Shown one piece after another: positions 1 through 7,448 of a stretch of 64,000 nucleotides of DNA. The translations under genes were made by a program, and so were the position numbers. Location: the NCBI RefSeq assembly GCF_900169265.1, contig NZ_FXYX01000008.1, positions 1 through 64,000 of the forward strand, given 5' to 3'. The DNA comes from Brevibacterium iodinum ATCC 49514. GTDB lineage: Bacteria; Actinomycetota; Actinomycetes; Actinomycetales; Brevibacteriaceae. Under the pieces are notes generated by a model. It saw nothing but the letters and a program-made list of their open reading frames with translations. It was not told the origin of the DNA and searched no databases. The number at the start of each line of letters is the position of its first letter. The first letter of the stretch is position 1.

Positions 1-131
1 GATCCCGACGAGGACATCGTTCGAGTCAGTAGTTCTGAGGGTCATGATGATCGATGGGACGGTCAGTTCCTACTCTGCCAGCCAGTCCCAGACCAGCCAC
101 CATCAATACTCACAGTAGTTCTGGGAGCGGA
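1..131. other. window edge, no gene identified
   Basis: I see no convincing coding sequence here. The frame of the following phosphoesterase is open back to base 1 but has no start codon with a ribosome-binding site and no family resemblance, and the reverse-strand frame across this stretch looks like a shadow of the downstream gene. Confidence 0.5.
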
Positions 132-137
132 TAGAGT
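132..137 (+). promoter_or_regulatory. -10-like TAGAGT box before phosphoesterase
   Basis: TAGAGT fits TANNNT and sits 7 nt before the ATG at 145, so a transcript would start at or near the start codon. A G-run immediately before the ATG could equally serve as a ribosome-binding site on a longer transcript. Confidence 0.35.
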
Positions 138-144
138 TGGGGGA

Positions 145-1092
145 ATGAAGAAGCGCGCTCTCCTCGCCGGTGCACTTGCCGCCCCCACAGCCGCCGGAAT
201 CTGGGGTGCGGTCATCGAACCGCACCTCTTCGCCATCCGCCGCCACACCCTGCCGATCCTGCCTGCCGGAGCCGAATCCATCCGGATCCTCCACGTCGCC
301 GACCTGCACCTGGCGCCCTGGCAGAAGCACCGTGGCTCCTGGGTCAAAGCGCTCACCCGGCTCGAACCGGACGTCGTCGTCAACACCGGTGACAACCTCT
401 CGGCCGATATCGTGCCCGACGTCATCGACGTCTTCTCCGGTCTGCTCGACACACCCGGTGTCTTCGTCCTGGGGTCAAATGACTTCTTCTCGCCGCAGGC
501 GAAGAATCCCGCAAAATATCTGCGCTCGCCGTCCGAGGTCAAACACCGAGTGACCCCCGATCTCGACGTCAAGGCCCTCGTCCGCGGATTCGAAGAACCG
601 ACATCCCCGTCGGACTCGACGGCCGGCGGTCAGGGATGGCATTTCCTCGACAACACCGAGGCGACCCTGACGATCAAGGGCACCCGGATCCACTTCACCG
701 GGCTCGGCGACGCCCATATCGACCGCGACCGGATCCGCTGGAGTGGGGGAGCACCCGGCAAGGGTGTGCTCGAGCATCCGCGGTTCGATCCCGAGGCTGG
801 CCTCAAAGTGGGCGTGACACACGCCCCGTATTCGCGGACCTTGGAGGCGTTCGCCTCGGCGGGGGCGGACCTCATCATGGCCGGACACACTCACGGGGGA
901 CAGATCCGCGTGCCCTTCTGGGGCGCGCCGGTGACGAACTGCGACCTCGATCGGACACGCGCACGCGGAGTCTTTCCGTACCGGAAGAGCCTCGTCGCCA
1001 TCTCCGCCGGTCTCGGATTCTCACCGTACTCACCAGTGCGTTTCGCCTGCCGACCCGAAGTCAGCGTCTTGGAACTCGTCGCAAAGGCCTAA
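145..1092 (+). CDS. metallophosphoesterase, YkuE-like
   Basis: This 315-residue protein belongs to the calcineurin-like phosphoesterase superfamily, which hydrolyses phosphoesters at a two-metal centre. An N-terminal hydrophobic stretch (residues 4-22, after MKKR) suggests a membrane anchor or signal. The metal-binding motifs appear in order: DLHL near residue 53, GDN near 84, GSND near 110 (in place of the usual GNHD), a histidine in VTHAPY near 226, and GHTHGG near 250. The next gene, a penicillin-binding protein, follows after 55 bases. The same pair occurs in mycobacteria (Rv3683 beside ponA2), which hints at a cell-envelope role; the substrate is unknown. Confidence 0.85.
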   Translation: MKKRALLAGALAAPTAAGIWGAVIEPHLFAIRRHTLPILPAGAESIRILHVADLHLAPWQKHRGSWVKALTRLEPDVVVNTGDNLSADIVPDVIDVFSGLLDTPGVFVLGSNDFFSPQAKNPAKYLRSPSEVKHRVTPDLDVKALVRGFEEPTSPSDSTAGGQGWHFLDNTEATLTIKGTRIHFTGLGDAHIDRDRIRWSGGAPGKGVLEHPRFDPEAGLKVGVTHAPYSRTLEAFASAGADLIMAGHTHGGQIRVPFWGAPVTNCDLDRTRARGVFPYRKSLVAISAGLGFSPYSPVRFACRPEVSVLELVAKA

Positions 1093-1134
1093 CCCGTTCA
1101 GCGGTTTCTGAAGATTTGCACAAGGCAAATTCGT

Positions 1135-1140
1135 TAAACT
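1135..1140 (+). promoter_or_regulatory. -10-like TAAACT box before PBP gene
   Basis: TAAACT lies 7 nt before the ATG at 1148 and there is no purine-rich ribosome-binding site between them. This is the geometry of a leaderless actinobacterial promoter. No clear -35 element is visible. Confidence 0.4.
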
Positions 1141-1147
1141 GGCTACC

Positions 1148-3547
1148 ATGGTGTCTCCTGAGTCAAACGCCCCACCCACAAAAATGGGCGCGTTCATGCA
1201 GTTCGTGGCCGTCAGCGCAGTGGCGGGGATCGTTGCTGCCGGTCTGGCCATTCCCGGAGTCGGTGTCGCAACCGCCAGTGCGAACAGCGCTGTCGAGATC
1301 TTCGATTCACTCCCCGCGACCTTGGAGATCAAGGACCTCGGTGAGAAGTCGACGATGCTTGCCTCCGATGGGTCCGAGCTTGCGGAGTTCTACTGGCAGA
1401 ACCGCCAGGAGGTCCCGCTGGATAAGATCTCGAAGGATATGCAGAATGCGACGATCGCCGTCGAGGACTACCGGTACTTCGAACACGGCGGCGTCGACAT
1501 CGAGGGCATCGCCCGTGCAGCGGTGCACAATATGGTGTCCTCGACGACTCAGGGCGGATCGACGCTGACCCAGCAGTATGTGAAGAACGTGCTGGCAGAG
1601 AACGCGCATGCCGAGGAGGACTCCGAGGGTGTCGCTGCGGCGAAGGAGTCCGAAGGCACCGCCGGCTACGCGCGTAAGCTGCGCGAAGCCAAACTCGCTG
1701 TCGCGGTTGAGAAGAAGTACGATAAGAAGGAAATCCTCAACCGCTACATGAACATCAACAACTATTCGGGTTCACCGAACGTCTACGGCGTCGAAGCCGC
1801 CGCCTACAGGTACTGGGGCATCCACGCGAAGGATCTCAACATCCAGCAGTCGGCGATGCTCGCCGGAATCGTGCAGAACCCCTCGGCGTTCAACCCGCAG
1901 CGGTTCCCCGACCAGGTGCTCAAGCGTCGCAACACTGTGCTCGGGCAGATGCTCAAGTACGACCACATCACGCAGAAGGAATACGACAAGGCGGTCAAGA
2001 CCGACCTCGACCTCGACCTGCATGAGACTCCGAACGGCTGTTCGGCAGCCAAGAGCAAGGCAGAATTCTTCTGCAACTATGTCCAGAACGTCATTATGAA
2101 TGATGACACCTTCGGCGACACGGCTGATGAACGCCTGGCCTTCCTCCAACGTGGCGGTCTGAAGATCAAGACGAGCCTCAATCCCGATATCCAGAAGATC
2201 GCGGATAAGGAGATCAAGAAGCGCGTCCCCGTCGGCGACCCCTCCGGCGCCGGTCACGCCCTCGTGACGATCGAACCTGGAACCGGTGAAGTCATCGCCA
2301 TGGCCGAGAACCGCGAATACACCGCGGGAGAGGTCAAGAAGAAGGACAAGAACAAGAAGACCTCGATCAACTACACCGTCGACAAGAAGCACAACGGAGG
2401 CGGTGGCTTCCAGGTCGGTTCGACGTGGAAGCCTTTCGTCCTGACGGCGTGGCTGAAGGAAGGAAAGAGCCTCAACACCACCGTCAATGCGACGAAGCGC
2501 AACTTCCCTGCCAGCTCCTGGAAGTACGAGGGCTGTCCGAATATGGGCGGAGACTGGGACCCGAACAACGCCGGCGACGGTGAAGGCAAGGGTTCGATGA
2601 CCGCGCTGGAGGCGACGAAGAAGTCCGTCAACACGGGCTACGCGGCGATGGGCAACCAGCTGAACATGTGTGACGTCATGGACACCGCGATGGACCTGGG
2701 CATCCGCTATGGCAGCGGAGAGGCGCTCGACTTCGAGGACAAGTCCGGCTTCATCCAAGCCCTGTCACCGTCGTCGATTCTCGGTACGACGGAGACCACG
2801 CCGATCGCCATGGCTGCGGCGTTCGCGACCTTCGCGAACGAAGGCGAATTCTGCGGACCGAAGCCGATCACCGAGATCAAGGACCGCAAGGGCGAGAAGC
2901 TCGACCTGCCTGGCGAAGGCTGCAAGCGAGTGCTCGACAAGGAAGTGGCCAAGGGCGTCGCCTTCGCGCTGACTCAGACGTTCAACGGCGGTACGACGAG
3001 CTCGCTGAAGATCGGAGTGCCGGCAGGCGCCAAGACCGGTACGACGAACTTCGAGGTCGGTCACACCTGGCTGCTCGGGTTCACCAAGACGCTGTCGACT
3101 GCGGTCTGGACCGGTGATCCGGGGGGCACTCGCGACTGGCGCACCAACGGCGCCGGCGCCGTCAGAGGCCACATCTACGGTGCGACCATCTCCGGTAAGA
3201 CCTGGCAGGCATACATGAGCCAAGCGGTCAGGGAAACCAAGGGCAATACCGGGTTCCCGAAGCCCAGCAGCAAGTACTTCTCCGGCGGCGGCTCCGGCGG
3301 TGGCGGCGGTTCGTCCACCGGCGGCCGCGGTGGAGGCGGCGGTGGCGGTGGCGGAAGCCACGGCAACGGCGGCGGCACCGGTGGCGGCGGCAACGGCGGC
3401 GGTGGAGGCAGCAACTCCGGAAACAACGGAGGCGGCGGCGGAAACGGCGGCGGAAACGGCGGCGGAAACGGCGGCGGTGACGGTGGTAACGGCGGCGGCG
3501 ACGGTGGTGACGGCGGCGGCGAGGCTCCTGGCCTCGGCGGCAACTGA
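1148..3547 (+). CDS. ponA: bifunctional penicillin-binding protein, class A
   Basis: This 799-residue enzyme polymerises and cross-links peptidoglycan at the outer face of the membrane. One N-terminal membrane helix (about residues 15-40) is followed by a GT51 transglycosylase domain with catalytic Glu106 in VEDYRYFEHGG and the GGSTLTQQ motif. The transpeptidase domain has the active-site serine at 425 (STWK), SVN, and KTGTT at 629. No PASTA domain is present, unlike mycobacterial PonA2. The last 88 residues (from about 712) are almost entirely Gly with Ser and Asn, an extreme low-complexity tail that is probably exposed in the wall. The position next to the phosphoesterase matches the ponA2 locus of mycobacteria. 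Confidence 0.93.
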   Translation: MVSPESNAPPTKMGAFMQFVAVSAVAGIVAAGLAIPGVGVATASANSAVEIFDSLPATLEIKDLGEKSTMLASDGSELAEFYWQNRQEVPLDKISKDMQNATIAVEDYRYFEHGGVDIEGIARAAVHNMVSSTTQGGSTLTQQYVKNVLAENAHAEEDSEGVAAAKESEGTAGYARKLREAKLAVAVEKKYDKKEILNRYMNINNYSGSPNVYGVEAAAYRYWGIHAKDLNIQQSAMLAGIVQNPSAFNPQRFPDQVLKRRNTVLGQMLKYDHITQKEYDKAVKTDLDLDLHETPNGCSAAKSKAEFFCNYVQNVIMNDDTFGDTADERLAFLQRGGLKIKTSLNPDIQKIADKEIKKRVPVGDPSGAGHALVTIEPGTGEVIAMAENREYTAGEVKKKDKNKKTSINYTVDKKHNGGGGFQVGSTWKPFVLTAWLKEGKSLNTTVNATKRNFPASSWKYEGCPNMGGDWDPNNAGDGEGKGSMTALEATKKSVNTGYAAMGNQLNMCDVMDTAMDLGIRYGSGEALDFEDKSGFIQALSPSSILGTTETTPIAMAAAFATFANEGEFCGPKPITEIKDRKGEKLDLPGEGCKRVLDKEVAKGVAFALTQTFNGGTTSSLKIGVPAGAKTGTTNFEVGHTWLLGFTKTLSTAVWTGDPGGTRDWRTNGAGAVRGHIYGATISGKTWQAYMSQAVRETKGNTGFPKPSSKYFSGGGSGGGGGSSTGGRGGGGGGGGGSHGNGGGTGGGGNGGGGGSNSGNNGGGGGNGGGNGGGNGGGDGGNGGGDGGDGGGEAPGLGGN

Positions 3548-3606
3548 GCCGATGATATGCCGGTCGTGACCGGCCGATAGCACCTAGCCGTGACCGTTCC
3601 TGTGAG

Positions 3607-3633
3607 GGCGGGGAGGATCAGATCCTCCCCGCC
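3607..3633 (+). terminator. Rho-independent terminator after ponA
   Basis: A perfect 13-bp stem (3607-3619 with 3621-3633) is followed by a pyrimidine/T-rich run. It lies 60 bases after the PBP stop codon. Confidence 0.8.
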
Positions 3634-3724
3634 TTCTCTGTCTGACTTTCACGGGTGTCGCGGCAGCGAAACAGCAGTGACCGCCGTCCGCGGAACACAG
3701 GTGCCCAGCGTGCCCTGTCTGGGC

Positions 3725-3730
3725 TAGTGT
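3725..3730 (+). promoter_or_regulatory. possible -10 box TAGTGT for DUF4177 operon
   Basis: TAGTGT lies about 95 bases before the DUF4177 start and after the preceding terminator, so it is a reasonable promoter for the four-gene operon. No good -35 element was found. Confidence 0.3.
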
Positions 3731-3826
3731 GGGGAACGGACCAGCGTCGTCGACCGCCCCAGGAAAACCTGGTCACACCGGATCACCCGGACCGCCTCGG
3801 CGACGCACCGACAACTGAGGAGAACC

Positions 3827-3982
3827 ATGACCAAGTGGGAATACGTCACCGTGCCGCTCATCGTCCACGCGACGAAGCAGATCCTCGACCAGTGGGGCGA
3901 GGACGGATACGAACTCGTGCAGGTCGTTCCCGGCCCCGACAACAACGGACTCGTGGCCTACCTCAAACGCCCCAAAGAGTGA
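3827..3982 (+). CDS. DUF4177 family small protein
   Basis: A 51-residue protein beginning MTKWEYVTVP, with the motif QWGEDGYELVQV and a C-terminal YLKRPKE. These are the hallmarks of the small DUF4177 proteins that precede RidA in many actinobacteria (Rv3678A in M. tuberculosis). A ribosome-binding site, GAGGAG, sits just before the ATG. No biochemical function is established for the family. It ends 46 bases before the RidA gene and is probably cotranscribed with it. Confidence 0.85.
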   Translation: MTKWEYVTVPLIVHATKQILDQWGEDGYELVQVVPGPDNNGLVAYLKRPKE

Positions 3983-4028
3983 GCTGAGCCGCCCGGACCG
4001 CTGACACCCCGCCACCGAAAGAAGAATC

Positions 4029-4502
4029 ATGTCGAAGACCCTTGAGCGCCTGTCCGAACTCGGCCTCGAACTGCCCGAGATCGCCACACCAGCCGGCGCC
4101 TACGTCCCCGCACTGCGCACCGGGAACTACGTCTATACCTCGGGCCAGCTGCCCGTCGTCGACGGCAAGCTGCCTGCGACCGGTCACCTCGGCACGGACG
4201 TCGACCTCGACACCGGCTACCAACTTGCACGCACCGCCGGGCTCAATGCTCTGGCCGCCATCGCCGGAGTCATCGGCGATCTCGACAAGATCGTGCGCGT
4301 CGTCAAGGTCACCGGCTTCGTCAACTCCGCCGACGACTTCACCCAACAGCCGGCCGTCATCAACGGCGTGTCCGAACTCTACGGTGAGATCTTCGGAGAC
4401 CGCGGGCAGCACGCCCGCAGCGCGGTCGGCGTGAACACTCTGCCTCTGGGCACCCCCGTCGAGGTCGAAGTCATCGTCGAGGTCTCAGGCGATGCCGCTT
4501 AG
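4029..4502 (+). CDS. RidA family protein
   Basis: This 157-residue protein is of the RidA/YjgF/UK114 family, of which RidA itself hydrolyses reactive enamine/imine intermediates released by PLP enzymes. The length and the hallmark segments YVYTSGQLPVVDGK (near 37) and a C-terminal PVEVEVIVEVSG fit the longer actinobacterial RidA-like subgroup. The canonical RidA arginine near the C-terminus is not seen, so deaminase activity should not be assumed. A purine-rich site GAAAGAAG precedes the ATG. The gene overlaps the next one by 11 bases, indicating translational coupling. Confidence 0.85.
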   Translation: MSKTLERLSELGLELPEIATPAGAYVPALRTGNYVYTSGQLPVVDGKLPATGHLGTDVDLDTGYQLARTAGLNALAAIAGVIGDLDKIVRVVKVTGFVNSADDFTQQPAVINGVSELYGEIFGDRGQHARSAVGVNTLPLGTPVEVEVIVEVSGDAA

Positions 4503-5463
4503 CGGACGCACACTTCCCGTCTCGTCGGAGCTGCGGTGGCTGCTTGAACACTGGCAGTCCGACGGACGGTGGCCCGTGCCGGAGGCCCCGCGCCCCACCT
4601 CGGCGATCGTGCTGATCCGGGACTCCGCGGACCGGCTGGAACTCTTCATCACCCGGCAACTCGATGCCCGCGGCGTCGAGGACCGCAACCGGTGGGCATT
4701 TCCCACCAGCAGCCTGCGCCCGGGTGATGTGCGGAAGCTGCCTCTGGCCGGATGGAATTCGGCCCGGTGCGCTCGTGCGCTGAGCATCGAGAACAAATCC
4801 CGCGCCCTGCACCATTTCTCCGCTGCCGCCCGAATCACCTTCGCAGCCACCGGAATCATGCTCGCCGAGGATGTCGATCGGGAGATCGTTGCCACACCGC
4901 AGACGGACTGGCACTCCACCCGATCGAGGCTGTTCTCGAACGAAGCGTCCTGGTCGCAGGTTTTACTCGACCGTGATCTGCGGTTGCGTCCCGACCTGTG
5001 CAAACCGTGGCTGCGCTGGATCAACACCCCCACTCAGCTGCACCGGTTCGACACCACCTATTTCATCGCCACCGTGCCCTTCGGCCAGGATGTCGACTTC
5101 CTGTCGCCGAACGAGACCTCAGCAGGATGGAAACGCCCCGACCAGATACTTGACGAGGCGGGAGGAGACCCCGACCGCATCAGCGCGCCCGCCCGCATCA
5201 TCGTCGAAAGCCTTGCCGAGGTCCCGACCGTGGGTGCGGCCATGGCGCAGATACGCAACGTCCACCCGCTGCGTCCCGAGATCGTCGATGACGACGGCGA
5301 CTGGAAGGTCGTCATCCACACCGGCAAGGACCCTCACAGCAAGGGCAGCCTGCGCGATCGGGCCGTGGCCGTCGGCGAGACCGACACCGACCAGAGTCCC
5401 GGCTTCCTGACATTCAGCGGTGACGATGACGAAACGACAGACGAGGAGAACGACGACTCATGA
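4492..5463 (+). CDS. Nudix-fold protein with degenerate Nudix box
   Basis: The 323-residue product resembles NUDT19-type Nudix proteins usually found at this place between RidA and the MBL hydrolase. The segment that should be the Nudix box (residues 111-125, AAARITFAATGIMLA) lines up with the family pattern AAxREtFEExGvLLA, but the three catalytic or metal-binding glutamates are replaced (RE to RI, EE to AA). The usual WxFPGG upstream is WAFPTS. The fold may remain, but the normal diphosphate hydrolysis looks impossible. The C-terminal 25 residues are acidic. The gene is coupled to its neighbours by an 11-base overlap upstream and a 4-base ATGA overlap downstream. Confidence 0.7.
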   Translation: MPLSGRTLPVSSELRWLLEHWQSDGRWPVPEAPRPTSAIVLIRDSADRLELFITRQLDARGVEDRNRWAFPTSSLRPGDVRKLPLAGWNSARCARALSIENKSRALHHFSAAARITFAATGIMLAEDVDREIVATPQTDWHSTRSRLFSNEASWSQVLLDRDLRLRPDLCKPWLRWINTPTQLHRFDTTYFIATVPFGQDVDFLSPNETSAGWKRPDQILDEAGGDPDRISAPARIIVESLAEVPTVGAAMAQIRNVHPLRPEIVDDDGDWKVVIHTGKDPHSKGSLRDRAVAVGETDTDQSPGFLTFSGDDDETTDEENDDS

Positions 5464-6227
5464 GAATCCGTGCGAACAACCCCGGCCCGATGACCCTGAC
5501 CGGTACGAACACCTACGTTCTCACCAGCCAGGATGACACGTCCGCGGTCGTCATCGACCCGGGCCCGGAGCTGGCCGATCACCGTGAAGCCTTCCTCGCC
5601 GAGGTGGCCGACCGTGATCTGGCAGCGATCGTTCTCACCCACCAGCACGCCGACCACTCCGAGATGCTCGGGAGCATCGAGCAGTGGGCCCCCGAGGTTG
5701 CCGTCTACGCTGGGCTCGAGCGATTCGCCCGTCACACGGAACCGGTCAGCGACGGCGACGAGATCGCCTTCGGTGACACTCCGGCCGACGTGCTGCGCGC
5801 CGTTGCCACCCCCGGACACACGAGCGACAGCATCAGCCTCATCCACTCCGGAGCCCTCTACAGCGGAGATACGATCCTGGGGGAGGGGACGACGATCGTC
5901 ACTCACCCCGAAGGCTCCCTGGGCGACTATCTGAATTCCCTCGACCGGTTGAAGGAGCTGTTCGATGCCGGGGAGTTCGCCATCATCGAGCCGGCCCACG
6001 GTGAGCGCATCGACGCCCCCGCCGAGGTGATCGACTACTACCGTTCCCACCGACTCGAACGCATCGAGCAGGTCAAAGCGGCACTGGAGCAGGGGGCGAA
6101 GACGGCCTCAGAGGTATGCGACATCGTCTACCACGACGTCGACTCCAGCGTGCGTCCGGCGGCCGAACAGATCGTCAAGGCTCAGCTGGCCTACCTCGAC
6201 GCCCTGCCCGCCGCCGACGACGCCTGA
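5460..6227 (+). CDS. MBL-fold metallohydrolase
   Basis: This 255-residue metallo-beta-lactamase-fold protein has the zinc-binding motif THQHADH near residue 60, a further histidine in ATPGHTSDS, a metal-bridging aspartate in YSGDTIL near 138, and a late histidine in EPAHG. The overall size and the 'NPGPMTLTGTNTYVL' start are typical of the LACTB2-like hydrolases (Rv3677c in M. tuberculosis), some of which act as endoribonucleases. Its start overlaps the previous stop as ATGA, so it is the last gene of the DUF4177-RidA-Nudix-MBL operon. The substrate cannot be deduced from the sequence. Confidence 0.88.
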   Translation: MRIRANNPGPMTLTGTNTYVLTSQDDTSAVVIDPGPELADHREAFLAEVADRDLAAIVLTHQHADHSEMLGSIEQWAPEVAVYAGLERFARHTEPVSDGDEIAFGDTPADVLRAVATPGHTSDSISLIHSGALYSGDTILGEGTTIVTHPEGSLGDYLNSLDRLKELFDAGEFAIIEPAHGERIDAPAEVIDYYRSHRLERIEQVKAALEQGAKTASEVCDIVYHDVDSSVRPAAEQIVKAQLAYLDALPAADDA

Positions 6228-6323
6228 GTCCCACTGTTGACGCCGGAGCTGCAGGCGCATTGAGTGCCCCGACGCGGCGCCTCACGCGACGTCTTCGGTC
6301 TAGCTGGATGACACACCACTCAC

Positions 6324-6383
6324 GACTCGGGTTCTGATTCAGTCATCGAGTTCAAACTCGATGACTGAATCAGAACCCGAGTC
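6324..6383. repeat. 29-bp perfect inverted repeat
   Basis: Arms 6324-6352 and 6355-6383 are perfectly complementary with only a CA loop. It is AT-richer than its surroundings and has no U-tract. It sits between the convergent MBL and Crp genes, beside a separate conventional terminator at 6462-6490. Confidence 0.9.
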
Positions 6384-6461
6384 CGAAGGCTCCCACACCT
6401 GACGCGACAGCCCCTGAGACGGCGAGCACTGGCCACGTCTCACACCTGCCCGGCCAGGACG

Positions 6462-6490
6462 AACGCCCCAGCCGAATCGGCTGGGGCGTT
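6462..6490. terminator. bidirectional terminator between MBL and crp
   Basis: A 14-bp GC-rich stem (6462-6475 with 6477-6490) lies 36 bases beyond the crp stop. The short T-run GTTTGTG follows on the plus strand, so it suits the MBL operon better; it may also end crp. Confidence 0.7.
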
Positions 6491-6525
6491 TGTGCGCTGT
6501 GGCGGTTTGGAAGCCGTGAGGAGGA

Positions 6526-7203
6526 TCAGCGGGCGCGGTTGCGCATACGGTCCATGTCGAGGATGACGACGGAGCGGGCCTCGAGACGGATGAAGCCGCG
6601 GGCGGCGAAGTCGGCCAGTGCCTTGTTCACGGTCTCACGAGAGGCACCGACGAGCTGAGCCAGCTCTTCTTGGGTGAGGTCGTGAGCGACGAGCACACCG
6701 TCGGGAGCCGGCTTCGAGAAGCGAGCGGCGAGGTCGAGCAGAGCCTTGGCGACACGGCCGGGCACATCGGAGAAGACGAGGTCGCCGACGGTCTCGTTGG
6801 TGCGACGCAGACGCTGGGCGAGGGCCTTGAGCAGGTTCATCGCGGCCTGCGGACGCTCGTTGAGCCAAGTGGTGAGGTCCTCGTGTTTGAGGCTGAGCAG
6901 CTCCGACTGGGAGACGGCAGTGACAGAGGTCGAACGCGGGCCCGGATCGAAGAGGCTGAGCTCGCCGATGATCTCGCCGGGGCCGACCACGGACAGCAGG
7001 TTCTCACGGCCGTCGGAGGACTCTCGGCCGATCTTGAGCTTGCCCGAGGAGACGATGTAGAGCTCGTCACCGGCATCGCCCTCGTGGAAGAGCACGGTTC
7101 CCCGACGGAGACTCCGCGGGTTCATGAACTTCATCAATGCACTGGTGGCTTCATCGTCCAGACCTGCGAAGAGCGTCGCGCCCCGCACCACTTCAATATC
7201 CAC
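6526..7203 (-). CDS. crp: Crp/Fnr family transcriptional regulator (GlxR-type)
   Basis: The 225-residue protein has an N-terminal cyclic-nucleotide-binding domain (FHEGDAGDELYIVSSGKLKI, then GEIIGELSLFDPGPRSTSV, the phosphate-binding cassette) and a C-terminal winged helix (LTQEELAQLVGASRETVNKAL). It is the orthologue by position and sequence of M. tuberculosis Crp (Rv3676) and corynebacterial GlxR, cAMP-responsive global regulators of carbon metabolism. I chose the GTG at 7203 because AAGGAGG lies 5 nt upstream of it; a start 10 codons earlier would place that ribosome-binding site inside the gene. It is divergent from nth. Confidence 0.93.
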   Translation of the reverse strand: MDIEVVRGATLFAGLDDEATSALMKFMNPRSLRRGTVLFHEGDAGDELYIVSSGKLKIGRESSDGRENLLSVVGPGEIIGELSLFDPGPRSTSVTAVSQSELLSLKHEDLTTWLNERPQAAMNLLKALAQRLRRTNETVGDLVFSDVPGRVAKALLDLAARFSKPAPDGVLVAHDLTQEELAQLVGASRETVNKALADFAARGFIRLEARSVVILDMDRMRNRAR

Positions 7204-7218
7204 TGGTTCCTCCTTGTC

Positions 7219-7229
7219 GTGATAATCAC
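7219..7229. promoter_or_regulatory. 11-bp palindrome in crp leader
   Basis: GTGATAATCAC is a perfect odd palindrome 15 bases before the crp start codon. The half-site GTGA resembles the Crp half-site, but the spacing is too short for a canonical TGTGA-N6-TCACA site, so Crp binding is only a possibility. Confidence 0.25.
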
Positions 7230-7397
7230 ACACAAATCTACCTGGTCATCTGCACCGATACCAGCAAAGACGCGGGAGTGTGGCCCATCAGTATGAAATC
7301 CTCTCCCGCACCGCCCAACACGGCTCCCGTCCACACCATTCCCGCAGACGGCCAGAACAAGGTGCGCAGATCAGGTCGCGTGAACATGTTCCGCGGG

Positions 7398-7413
7398 TGT
7401 GACCGGCATGACT
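7398..7413 (+). promoter_or_regulatory. weak Crp-like site between crp and nth
   Basis: TGTGACCGGCATGACT has one perfect half-site (TGTGA) and a 3-of-5 second half with the correct 6-nt spacing. It could serve autoregulation of crp or control of nth; it is a weak match. Confidence 0.2.
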
Positions 7414-7434
7414 GCGGAATGACAGGGCACGGAT

Positions 7435-7440
7435 TAAGAT
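7435..7440 (+). promoter_or_regulatory. -10-like TAAGAT box before nth
   Basis: TAAGAT lies 8 nt before the GTG start at 7449 and leaves no room for a ribosome-binding site, so nth is probably translated from a leaderless or near-leaderless mRNA. Confidence 0.35.
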
Positions 7441-7448
7441 GGTGAGTC

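Noticed and set aside
63-572. Reverse-strand frame whose end (IDGGW) resembles the C-terminus of short-chain dehydrogenases
   Set aside because: The rest has no nucleotide-binding or YxxxK motif and lies antisense to the clear metallophosphoesterase; it is a chance resemblance.
3282-3547. Possible simple-sequence expansion artefact in the Gly-rich end of ponA
   Set aside because: The frame stays open to a proper stop followed by a good terminator and codons vary (GGC/GGT/GGA), so it reads as a genuine coding tail.
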